Source of the DNA: Eubacteriales Family XIII. Incertae Sedis bacterium
GTDB taxonomy: Bacteria; Bacillota; Clostridia; Peptostreptococcales; Anaerovoracaceae
Length of the DNA: 12,799 bases
Reading direction: 5' to 3'
Assembly (NCBI GenBank): GCA_031269205.1
Contig: JAISZM010000014.1
Location: 1-12,799 of the forward strand
This document shows positions 1-6,790 of this stretch, piece after piece (position 1 is the stretch's first letter; each line of letters starts with the position of its first letter). The position numbers and the translations under genes are program-made. The notes beneath the pieces are model-generated. The model was not told the origin of the DNA, made no database searches, and saw only the letters and a list, made by a program, of their open reading frames with translations.

Positions 1-915
1 AGGTTCTTCATATTCTCGGGCGGCGAACCCCTCGTTCGCAAAAAGGACGTCATCAGGCTCTGCGAAAAGAATCCGGACTGCTACTTCCTCTCGTTCACGA
101 ACGGGACCCTCGTCGACGAGGAATTCTGCAAGCACCTGCTCCGCGTAGCTAATTTCGCGCTCGCCTTCTCCATCGAGGGCACCGAGGAAGCGACGGATAT
201 GCGCCGCGGCAAGGGTACCTACCAGAAGGTCATCGACGCGATGAAGCTCATGAAGAAGTACAAGCTCATCTACGGCATTTCCACCTGCTATCATAAATAT
301 AATACGGACGTCATAGGCTCGGACGAGTTCGTCGACGACATGGTCGCCCTCGGCAACCGCTTCGCGTGGAACTTCACCTACATGCCGGTCGGCAAAGACG
401 CCGTGACCGACCTGCTCGCGACGCCTGAACAGCGCGAGTACATGTATCGCAGGATCCGCGAGATACGCGACCAGAAGCCCATCTTCGCGCTCGACTTCTG
501 GAACGACGGCGAGTATACGGGCGGTTGCATCGCGGGCGGTCGCCGTTACCTGCACATCAACTCGAACGGCGACGTCGAGCCTTGCGCGTTCTGCCATTAC
601 TCCAACGTGAATATCCACGACGTGACCTTGCTCGAGGCCCTGCAGTCGCCGATATTCATGGAGTACCGGAAGAACGTCCCGTTCAGCGACAACATGCTCA
701 GGCCCTGCCCCATGCTCGACAATCCCGAGAAGATCGAGATGATGGTCAACTGCGCGGGCGCGAAGTCCACGGACATGGTGGCGCCAGAGCCTATCGAGGA
801 TATGACGGCTCGCACAAGGACGGTCTCCAACGATTGGAAAGCCAAAGCGGACGTCCTTGAAGCGGAGCGTCTCGCGCGCAAGGCCACAGAGAACGCCCTG
901 CGGGAGAACGCCTGA
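1..915 (+). CDS. Radical SAM protein with Cys-rich C-terminal region (5' truncated by window edge)
   Basis: The open frame runs from base 1 to a TGA at 913-915, giving 304 visible residues; the start and the CxxxCxxC cluster motif lie upstream of the window. Visible residues 6-11 read SGGEPL, the glycine-rich SAM-binding motif that follows the cluster motif in radical SAM enzymes, and 'SFTNGTLV' and 'FSIEGTEE' are typical barrel strands after it. Near the C-terminus, conserved-looking cysteines at visible positions about 176, 195, 198, 236 and 251 (GGCIAGG, EPCAFC, LRPCPML, VNCAG) resemble a SPASM/Twitch-like auxiliary-cluster region. I recognise the general type, common in Clostridia, but not the substrate. 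The last 40 residues are charged and Ala-rich, probably helical. It is transcribed away from the rest of the cluster, converges on comEA, and is closed by a strong terminator. Confidence 0.85.
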   Translation, partial: RFFIFSGGEPLVRKKDVIRLCEKNPDCYFLSFTNGTLVDEEFCKHLLRVANFALAFSIEGTEEATDMRRGKGTYQKVIDAMKLMKKYKLIYGISTCYHKYNTDVIGSDEFVDDMVALGNRFAWNFTYMPVGKDAVTDLLATPEQREYMYRRIREIRDQKPIFALDFWNDGEYTGGCIAGGRRYLHINSNGDVEPCAFCHYSNVNIHDVTLLEALQSPIFMEYRKNVPFSDNMLRPCPMLDNPEKIEMMVNCAGAKSTDMVAPEPIEDMTARTRTVSNDWKAKADVLEAERLARKATENALRENA

Positions 916-951
916 TTCACCGCGAAGTATCCGTCATTGCGACGCACTATG

Positions 952-977
952 ACGCCCCCGGTATCCGGGGGCGTTTT
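952..977 (+). terminator. Intrinsic terminator of the radical SAM gene
   Basis: A perfect 10-bp GC-rich stem (ACGCCCCCGG at 952-961, its reverse complement at 965-974) closes a 3-nt loop and runs into TTTT at 974-977. It lies 37 nt after the stop codon of the plus-strand gene. On the minus strand the hairpin could also slow transcription leaving comEA, but no T-run follows in that direction, so it is mainly a plus-strand terminator. Confidence 0.88.
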
Positions 978-1026
978 CAGCGCGCCTGGCGTGGGCGCTT
1001 TGAGCGCAGCTGCGAAATACGTGGTT

Positions 1027-1797
1027 TTAAACGCAAATATGATCCTTCAATTTTTCGAAGGTCTTTTCACCAATGCCGCTGACCTTCTTGAGATCCTCTA
1101 TATTCGCGAAAGATCCGTTGCCGTCTCGATAATCTATGATTTTCTGCGCGGTGGCGGGGCCTACTCCGTTCAGCGTCTGTAGCGTCGCGGTGTCCGCCGT
1201 GTTGATGTTTACCTGGGCTGTTCCCGCGGCGCCGCCCGCGCTTGCCCCGGTGGCGCCGCCTCCCGCGTCCTGCTGCGCTCCCGAAGATCCTCCGGTGAAC
1301 CCGGCGGACGCCGGTAATTGCTCACTCGACTCGATTTCATCCTTCGTCGGGATATAAACCCTGTCGCCGTCAATCAGCGCGGCGGCCCGATTCAGGTAGG
1401 TGATGTCGGCATCCTTTGTCAGCCCGCCCGCGGCTTCTATCGCCTCATAGACGCGGCTTCCCTCCCCCAGTTCGTAGACCGCGGGCGACTTTACGGCGCC
1501 GCTGACATCCACAAATATCGTCAAAGGTCCGGAAACGGCGCCTGGACTCGCGCTGGCGGCTTCTACGATCACACCGTCTGCCGGTGCCGCTTCAGACGCG
1601 ACGCCCCCGTCGTCGACCGCGCCCGACGACGCGTCCTGATAAGCGCCGTCGGCGTAGAGTACATCCGCTTCGCCCTCGTCCGCGCTGCGATCCAGATACG
1701 TCACGGCCACAATCCCCGCAACCGCGGCTATTATGAATATAAACTTCATCATCTTACGATTTTTCATTATGTGTTTCCCGCTGTACGCGCTTTTCAT
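1027..1797 (-). CDS. comEA: ComEA-type DNA-binding protein (SLBB + helix-hairpin-helix)
   Basis: This 256-residue protein has the ComEA layout. There is a short basic N-terminus, one hydrophobic segment (about residues 18-34, FIFIIAAVAGIVAV) that acts as membrane anchor or uncleaved signal, then a low-complexity acidic/Ala-rich linker. An SLBB domain (about 90-155, 'VDVSGAVKSPAVYEL', 'DGDRVYIP') follows, then a Gly/Ala/Ser-rich linker (about 165-194). It ends in a double helix-hairpin-helix (about 195-256, 'VNINTADTATLQTLNGVG', 'VSGIGEKTFEKL') that binds double-stranded DNA without sequence specificity. The family is the envelope receptor that hands incoming DNA to the ComEC channel in natural transformation. 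The start at 1797 is favoured by GGAGGTGA about 5 nt upstream; an internal ATG at residue 11 is possible. No comEC is visible here. It has its own AT-rich promoter region. Confidence 0.9.
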   Translation of the reverse strand: MKSAYSGKHIMKNRKMMKFIFIIAAVAGIVAVTYLDRSADEGEADVLYADGAYQDASSGAVDDGGVASEAAPADGVIVEAASASPGAVSGPLTIFVDVSGAVKSPAVYELGEGSRVYEAIEAAGGLTKDADITYLNRAAALIDGDRVYIPTKDEIESSEQLPASAGFTGGSSGAQQDAGGGATGASAGGAAGTAQVNINTADTATLQTLNGVGPATAQKIIDYRDGNGSFANIEDLKKVSGIGEKTFEKLKDHICV

Positions 1798-1853
1798 TCA
1801 GTTCACCTCCTACTGCACTACGACGTTTAGGCATCGACGACAATCGATACTGT

Positions 1854-1862
1854 ATTTTAACA
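1854..1862 (-). promoter_or_regulatory. Candidate extended -10 promoter of comEA
   Basis: On the minus strand TGT-TAAAAT (hexamer at 1854-1859, TGT at 1860-1862) matches an extended -10 element. The predicted start would be near 1847, giving a leader of about 50 nt that contains the GGAGGTGA ribosome binding site (1803-1810). No good -35 box lies 17 nt upstream (the hexamer there reads TATACT), so the call rests on the extended -10 and the AT-rich setting. Confidence 0.4.
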
Positions 1863-2008
1863 TAAAATTGAAATATAGTATATATATTTTTTTGATTGAA
1901 GTATTAAATTTTGTTTGAAATATTTATAGTTTAATGGCACTATTTAGTCAGAGCCGTATGCCTCGTCGCTAGCTATTAAGAAAACAGGTCTGATACGCTA
2001 GGCTCTTG

Positions 2009-2668
2009 TCATTTCGTAACTATCTTTGTCCTCGTTATCACCGGGTCGGCAGGGTCTAACTTCAGGTCGCAGAACTCGTAGAACGACTGCGTGAGGGCAA
2101 GCGGGTTCAGCGTCGCTCCCGCTGACGCGGAGAGAACGCAGGCGTAGCACGCCCTGCTTCCTACGTTCCTTTCGGTCGTAAACGATATTATCAGGGGTCT
2201 GATGTCTATCGTGTCCGTTCCGCCCTTCTTGCGGTTTTCCTTTTCGACGTAGATGTGTTCCTGAGCAAGGTACTCCACCAAGCGTCTATCCGCGTCGCAG
2301 ATCTGCGGCGCCGTGATATCGTATTCGGCGTACCTCACACGCGACGCCATCGACTTGCGCGACGCCGCGTTGGCATCCCCGTCGGCATCGACGCTTATCA
2401 CGACGACGCCCTCGGGCATGGCGCGATTGAGTTCGTCCACAGAGATTACCTGGTCGCCCTCTATCGCAACCTCGAGGTATTCGCAGAGCGACTCGAATCC
2501 GAGCGTGAGCGGTAGCGCGAGGCTCATCTTCGGATGCGGGTTGAATCCTGACGAGTACACGGGGGTCAGCCCCGAGCGCCTGAGTCCCCGAAGCAGCGCG
2601 CGTTGAAGGTCGAGGTGGGACATATAAACCGCGCGCCCTGTTTTCATGAATTTTATAACGGTTTTCAT
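2009..2668 (-). CDS. TIGR03936 / DUF2344 radical-SAM-associated protein
   Basis: A 219-residue protein whose N-terminus (KFMKTGRAVYMSHLDLQRA ... SSGFNPHPKMSLALPL) carries the family signatures 'hLSHLDLxRxLxRALRRxgLP' and 'GFNPHPk'. This family (DUF2344, TIGR03936, 'radical SAM-linked protein') almost always sits beside, or is fused to, a TIGR03960 radical SAM enzyme, as here. Its biochemical role is, to my knowledge, not established; it is presumed to be a substrate-binding or partner subunit. The start at 2668 is supported by AGGA 6 nt upstream and by the family's usual N-terminus. It lies 42 nt downstream of the HD/radical SAM gene in the same direction, is the last gene of the rplU operon, and is followed by an AT-rich spacer without a clear terminator. 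Confidence 0.88.
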   Translation of the reverse strand: MKTVIKFMKTGRAVYMSHLDLQRALLRGLRRSGLTPVYSSGFNPHPKMSLALPLTLGFESLCEYLEVAIEGDQVISVDELNRAMPEGVVVISVDADGDANAASRKSMASRVRYAEYDITAPQICDADRRLVEYLAQEHIYVEKENRKKGGTDTIDIRPLIISFTTERNVGSRACYACVLSASAGATLNPLALTQSFYEFCDLKLDPADPVITRTKIVTK

Positions 2669-2710
2669 CCTGTGTCCTGCATTTTGTTCAAACGGCTCGA
2701 TCTTCTTACC

Positions 2711-5005
2711 TCACTTGCGGATATCCGCGCCGTACGCCATGGCGCTTTCGTATTCTTTTCGCAAAAGTTCCTGGGTCGTTCCCATGTCTATGATGTTCCA
2801 CGGGAGGGGCGCGTCCGGATTCGTGTAACGATCCATGCCGTCAGACTCGACTGTTTCGCCTATGGCCTGTTTCCAGCGATCGAAGTCAAAGCGCTCGCGC
2901 CAGCTGTCGAAGCGGCAGCCTAGTTCCCACGCGCGCCTGATCGCGGCGAAAGCGCGTCGGTCGCCTTTGGCCAGCATCATCTCGACGGCGCTGGCCCGCG
3001 TGTCGTGAAACCGAAAATTCACGCCTTTGACGGCTCGCAGCTTGTCCTTCAAGCGGTACATCTTTTTCAAGAGAGATGCCTCGTCTACACCGGCGATCCA
3101 CTGGAACGGGGTGTGCGGCTTCGGCACGAAATTTGACACGCTGATCGTGAGCGCCAGACTCCGCCCGCCTTTTCCCCGCAGCTCGCGCGCCCGTTTCATG
3201 ATCGTTTCCGCGAGCGTCACGATGCCGTCTATATCCTCACAGGTTTCCGTCGGCAAGCCGATCATGAAGTAGAGCTTGACGCGATTCCACCCGATCTCCA
3301 AGGCTTTTTCAACGCCGGTCAGGATGTCGCGCTCCGTGATATTTTTTCTTATCGCGTCGCGCAGCCGCTGCGTTCCCGCCTCGGGCGCGAAGGTCAGACC
3401 GGATTTCTTGTATGACGCTATGCGCTGCAGGGCGTCCTGCGACAGGGAGTCGAGGCGCAACGACGGCAAAGAGAGAGACACGTCCATCTCTCCGAATTCG
3501 TCCGTGAGGCCGGCCACGAGCTGCTCTATCTCAGGGTAATCACCCGCTGACAGCGAGAGCAACGACACCTCGTCATAACCCGTGTTTGCGAGCTGAACGT
3601 CCAATATCTCGCGTATCTTTCCGCGCGTCCGTCTGCGCACGGGCCGGTACACGTATCCCGCCTGACAGAATCTGCAGCCCCTGCCGCAACCTCTCGAGAT
3701 CTCGCATACCGCCCGTTCGTGGACGGCTTCTATCGAAGGGACGACAGGCGACGACGGATAATACGCGGCGTCGAGATCCTCCACGGTTCGCTTCACTATG
3801 CGTTCGGGTAGGCCCGCGCGCTTCGGTTCATGGCGCACATATGCGCCTTCGCTGCCGTAGATGGGTTCGTAAAAGGACGGGACGTACACGCCTCCGAGTC
3901 GCGCGAGCGATTCGAGAAAATCATTCCTGCTTTTTTTGCTTCGCTTCCACTCGGCGTGTGCGCGACAGATATCGGGGAAGACATCTTCTCCGTCGCCAAT
4001 GACGATAAAGTCGAAGGCGTCGGCGAGGGGTTCGGGATTGCAGGCGCAGCTGCCGCCCGCGCACACGAAGGGCGTGCCTTCGGCGCGTTCGGAAGCGAGC
4101 AGGGGTATGCCCGCGAGATCGAGCATGTTGAGAATGTTCGTGTACGACAGCTCGTACTGGAGCGTGAACGCCACGATATCCGCCGCGGATACGGGCGCGC
4201 GTGTTTCGAGCGTGAAAAGCGGCGTCGCCTCAGAGCGCATGATATCCTCCATGTCGGAGGCGGGCGCGAACACCCTTTCACAGAGGACGCCGTCCAGTGA
4301 ATTCAATAGCCCGTAGAGTATCTGGAGTCCCGTATACGACATGCCTATCTCGTATAGATCGGGAAAGCCGAACGCTATCCGCGTCGATATGGACGAAGAT
4401 TCCTTACCGATGCTGCCAACCTCGCCGCCCGCGTATCTGCCGGGCTTCGTGACGCGCCGCAGCAGCCCCTCGATATCGACGGCGCCGCCTTTCGCGGCGT
4501 CGTCGATTGACCTGCCGATATAATTCTCTATCGACGACACGAGTTCCGACGTCTCATGAATCTTCCCGCGGAGATGCGCTACAGCCTCGGCGTTATGCGA
4601 GAAGCGCTCGATCATCGTCTCGATGCGCTTTCGGTATCCGACGTAGCGATCCTCGAGAACGGACCTGTCCGCGAGCGCTATGACATCGACTTCCCTCAGC
4701 GACGTTACGTCCTTCACCATGTCGTAGTCCATATGTACGCGGATGATGTCGGCGGCCGCCTTGTCGTAACGGGCTACGATATCCGCGGCTCTGGCAGCGT
4801 GATTCGTCTCCTCTCGCACGATGTCATGCAGCATGGCCGCCCTGCAAACGAGGGCGGGATCAACGGCCGCGCCCGCGGAGCGAAGCGCCGACGCGATATT
4901 GGAAGCTACGCGCGCAACAGCCGCACAGTGCCTTATGATGTGAGGGCGCGTGCCGTATTCGGCGAACAGCCGATAACAGTCCTTCACGGAAAGCGGGTCA
5001 TTCAT
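2711..5005 (-). CDS. Fusion of HD-domain phosphohydrolase and TIGR03960 radical SAM protein
   Basis: One uninterrupted frame encodes two modules. Residues about 5-165 are an HD-superfamily domain (His26, AMLHDI with His60-Asp61, VHMD with His91, ALADRSVLEDRYVGY with Asp113), which would bind metal and hydrolyse a phosphate ester. Residues from about 185 match TIGR03960: a B12-binding-like N-terminal part (KPGRYAGGEV, FGFPDLYEIGMS, FTLQYELSYTN, CNPEPLADAFD, VIGDGED), then the radical SAM motif CGRGCRFC (Cys440, 444, 447) and the family's typical ending 'LPWNIIDMG'. Stand-alone TIGR03960 proteins are about 600 residues; this one is 764. The ATG at 5005 is preferred over an in-frame TTG at 5017: a GGAG lies 13 nt before the ATG, while the TTG would nearly abut it. 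The gene overlaps the obgE stop by 8 nt (ATGAATGA), so translational coupling is likely. The radical SAM reaction and the HD substrate are unknown. Confidence 0.87.
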   Translation of the reverse strand: MNDPLSVKDCYRLFAEYGTRPHIIRHCAAVARVASNIASALRSAGAAVDPALVCRAAMLHDIVREETNHAARAADIVARYDKAAADIIRVHMDYDMVKDVTSLREVDVIALADRSVLEDRYVGYRKRIETMIERFSHNAEAVAHLRGKIHETSELVSSIENYIGRSIDDAAKGGAVDIEGLLRRVTKPGRYAGGEVGSIGKESSSISTRIAFGFPDLYEIGMSYTGLQILYGLLNSLDGVLCERVFAPASDMEDIMRSEATPLFTLETRAPVSAADIVAFTLQYELSYTNILNMLDLAGIPLLASERAEGTPFVCAGGSCACNPEPLADAFDFIVIGDGEDVFPDICRAHAEWKRSKKSRNDFLESLARLGGVYVPSFYEPIYGSEGAYVRHEPKRAGLPERIVKRTVEDLDAAYYPSSPVVPSIEAVHERAVCEISRGCGRGCRFCQAGYVYRPVRRRTRGKIREILDVQLANTGYDEVSLLSLSAGDYPEIEQLVAGLTDEFGEMDVSLSLPSLRLDSLSQDALQRIASYKKSGLTFAPEAGTQRLRDAIRKNITERDILTGVEKALEIGWNRVKLYFMIGLPTETCEDIDGIVTLAETIMKRARELRGKGGRSLALTISVSNFVPKPHTPFQWIAGVDEASLLKKMYRLKDKLRAVKGVNFRFHDTRASAVEMMLAKGDRRAFAAIRRAWELGCRFDSWRERFDFDRWKQAIGETVESDGMDRYTNPDAPLPWNIIDMGTTQELLRKEYESAMAYGADIRK

Positions 5006-6308
5006 CTTCGTAGTCAAACTCCGTTCCGAACATTCTCACCGTATCTCCGTCGCGCAACCCTTCCGCCTTCATGCGGGCTATCGCGCCGTTCTTCACAAGG
5101 TATTGCCACAGGTAGCGCAGAGATCCGTAATCGCTGAAATTTGTGGACTCGAATATCTTTTTCAGATGCTTGCCGGACACGACAAACGCGTCGCCGTCTC
5201 TTTCGATACGAATATCACGGTAGTCCGGCTCGTTCCGCCCGGAGACGACGTCAAGCACGTCGCCGCATCCCGCGCCGTCTTCATCCGAGCCCTCAGGGCG
5301 CTCACGCTCTATTCGCGCGAGTTCGGAAACGGCGGCGCGCATAAGGTCGGCGACCCCTTCCGTCGTCGACGCGCTCACGGGGTAATACAGCACGCCGTCC
5401 GCCGCGACGACCTCCAGAAGTTTCGCGTATTCTTCCCCCGATGCGTCGGCAATATCCATCTTGTTCAGCGCCACGATCTGCGGTTTTTTTATGAGATCGG
5501 CGGAATAGGCGGCGAGTTCGGAACGTATTCGCAGGTAATCGTCAGCGGGCGCCCTGCCCTCCGAGCCTGACGCGTCTATGACGTGTATCAGCATCCTCGT
5601 GCGTTCGATATGTTTCAAAAAATCGTGGCCGAGTCCCGCTCCTTTCGCGGCGCCCTCGATGAGACCCGGTATGTCCGCGAGGACAAATTCCGTGTCGTAT
5701 GCGCTGACGACGCCGAGGTTCGGAACCGTGGTCGTAAAATGATAGTCCGCAATCTTCGGCTTCGCCGCGCTGGCGACGGAGAGCAGCGTCGACTTGCCGA
5801 CGTTGGGAAACCCGACGAGTCCCACGTCCGCGATGAGTTTCAACTCGAGCCTGACGACGCGTTCCACGCCATCAGCTCCAGCCTCCGCGAAATTTGGCGC
5901 CTGGCGCTTCGAATTTTTGAAGTTGCTGTTGCCGAGTCCGCCCTTGCCTCCTATCGAGGCCACGAATCTCTCGCCGTCCCGCGTGAGGTCGTGCATGAAT
6001 CTGCCACTTTTGACGTCCGTGACGACCGTTCCGACGGGTACTTTGATAATGAGGTCGGAACCTTGTTTTCCGTACCTATTCGATTTGGAGCCTTTTTGTC
6101 CGGCCTCCGCGACGTACCTGCTCTTATATCTGAAGTCCATGAGCGTTCTCAGGTTGCGGTCGGCGAGAAACACGACGTCCCCGCCCTTGCCTCCGTTGCC
6201 GCCGTCCGGACCCCCCTGCGGGACGAAAGGTTCGCGCCGGAACGTGACAGCCCCGTCGCCGCCTCTGCCCGAACGTATCGTAATTTCCGCCACATCGACA
6301 AATTTCAT
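4998..6308 (-). CDS. obgE: Obg family GTPase (CgtA)
   Basis: A 436-residue protein with the three Obg domains. The glycine-rich Obg fold (about 1-158) starts MKFVDVAEITIRSGRGGDGA and contains 'GPDGGNGGKGGDVVF'. The GTPase domain has G1 GFPNVGKS at 166-173, a switch I threonine run around 192, G3 DIPGLIEGA at about 212 and G4 NKMD at about 282-285. The C-terminal OCT domain (about 360-430) is the version found in Gram-positive bacteria. Obg binds the 50S subunit late in assembly and links GTP and ppGpp levels to ribosome production. Its place after rplU-rpmA is the usual one. The ribosome binding site is modest (GGAAG 4 nt upstream). It overlaps the start of the HD/radical SAM gene. Confidence 0.96.
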   Translation of the reverse strand: MKFVDVAEITIRSGRGGDGAVTFRREPFVPQGGPDGGNGGKGGDVVFLADRNLRTLMDFRYKSRYVAEAGQKGSKSNRYGKQGSDLIIKVPVGTVVTDVKSGRFMHDLTRDGERFVASIGGKGGLGNSNFKNSKRQAPNFAEAGADGVERVVRLELKLIADVGLVGFPNVGKSTLLSVASAAKPKIADYHFTTTVPNLGVVSAYDTEFVLADIPGLIEGAAKGAGLGHDFLKHIERTRMLIHVIDASGSEGRAPADDYLRIRSELAAYSADLIKKPQIVALNKMDIADASGEEYAKLLEVVAADGVLYYPVSASTTEGVADLMRAAVSELARIERERPEGSDEDGAGCGDVLDVVSGRNEPDYRDIRIERDGDAFVVSGKHLKKIFESTNFSDYGSLRYLWQYLVKNGAIARMKAEGLRDGDTVRMFGTEFDYEDE

Positions 6309-6389
6309 AATGCTTCCGTTCTATTCCTCTGAACCGCTCGCCGTCCTACTGTCGCCTGCTTTTTGACAGAATGCCGCACCCCGCTAAAG

Positions 6390-6417
6390 AATGCGGATGT
6401 CGCCCGACACCCGCATT
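6390..6417 (-). terminator. Hairpin between rpmA and obgE: possible attenuator or leaky terminator
   Basis: Arms 6390-6402 and 6405-6417 are complementary over 13 positions with a single G.U on the minus strand (A.C on the plus strand). The RNA hairpin is therefore stronger in the sense of the operon. The innermost pairs must open because only 2 nt separate the arms. Only a short CTTT follows, so it is at best a weak terminator, reducing obgE relative to the ribosomal protein genes, or an RNA-processing or stability hairpin. Confidence 0.45.
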
Positions 6418-6443
6418 GTATCATCGATACGTTTCATGGAAAA
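6415..6443 (-). promoter_or_regulatory. Candidate internal promoter for obgE
   Basis: On the minus strand TTTTCC (6438-6443), a 17-nt spacer, and TACAAT (6415-6420) preceded by TGA form a possible extended -10 promoter. Its predicted start (near 6408) falls inside the hairpin at 6390-6417, so transcripts starting here would lack the intact stem while read-through transcripts from rplU would contain it. The -35 match is weak (3 of 6). Confidence 0.35.
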
Positions 6444-6455
6444 CGCTGATTGCCG

Positions 6456-6716
6456 TTACGCTTCTTTCGCGTAGACGCTGACCTGCTTGCGATACTTGTC
6501 GTAGCGTTCGAACTTGACGCTGCCGTCGATCTTCGCGAACAGCGAATCGTCGCCACCGATGCCGACATTGTTCCCCGGATGGAACTTCGTGCCGCGCTGT
6601 CTCACGAGGATACTGCCCGCGCTCACGTACTGTCCGTCGCCGCGCTTTACGCCGAGCCGTTTGGCCGCTGACTCGCGACCGTTCTTGGAACTTCCTACTC
6701 CCTTTTTACTCGCCAT
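6456..6716 (-). CDS. rpmA: 50S ribosomal protein L27
   Basis: The 86-residue sequence is a full L27: MASKKGVGSSKNGRES, KRLGVKRGDG, GSILVRQRGTKFHPG, VGIGGDDSLFA. The N-terminal tail reaches the peptidyl-transferase centre and is needed for efficient peptide transfer. The protein starts directly at the mature ASKKG, like the E. coli form. It lacks the short leader ending in a hydrophobic 'LQFFA'-like site that the Prp protease removes in most Firmicutes, and the in-frame codons just upstream of the ATG (AAG AGG TAC GAA) do not encode one. AGAGG lies 6 nt before the start. It follows rplU by 74 nt with no prp gene between them. Confidence 0.97.
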   Translation of the reverse strand: MASKKGVGSSKNGRESAAKRLGVKRGDGQYVSAGSILVRQRGTKFHPGNNVGIGGDDSLFAKIDGSVKFERYDKYRKQVSVYAKEA

Positions 6717-6790
6717 TTCGTACCTCTTTTCTCTCTGTCGCGGCGGCGTCTCATTCGCTGTCGTTCACGGGAACAAACCGCCGCTTCACG

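Noticed and set aside
1733..1918. 61-codon hydrophobic plus-strand frame near the comEA start
   Set aside because: It overlaps the comEA start antisense and owes its hydrophobic look to the AT-rich intergenic region; no ribosome binding site seen.
1950..2006. Inverted repeat AGAGCC...GGCTCT after the DUF2344 gene, considered as operon terminator or small RNA
   Set aside because: Only 6 bp pair at the base, the interior pairs poorly apart from GTAT/ATAC, the loop is long and no T-run follows on the minus strand, so I do not call it a terminator.
5006..5017. Upstream TTG start for the HD/radical SAM gene
   Set aside because: The TTG at 5017 nearly abuts the GGAG that would serve it, whereas the ATG at 5005 has it at 13 nt and gives a normal 8-nt overlap with obgE.
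5583..6332. Plus-strand open frame opposite obgE (249 codons)
   Set aside because: Antisense to a well-supported Obg GTPase and without domain features.
6717..6790. Possible tiny prp-like or other gene between rplU and rpmA
   Set aside because: Only 74 nt are available; there is a GCGGCGG/CCGCCGC complementarity but no plausible start with a ribosome binding site.
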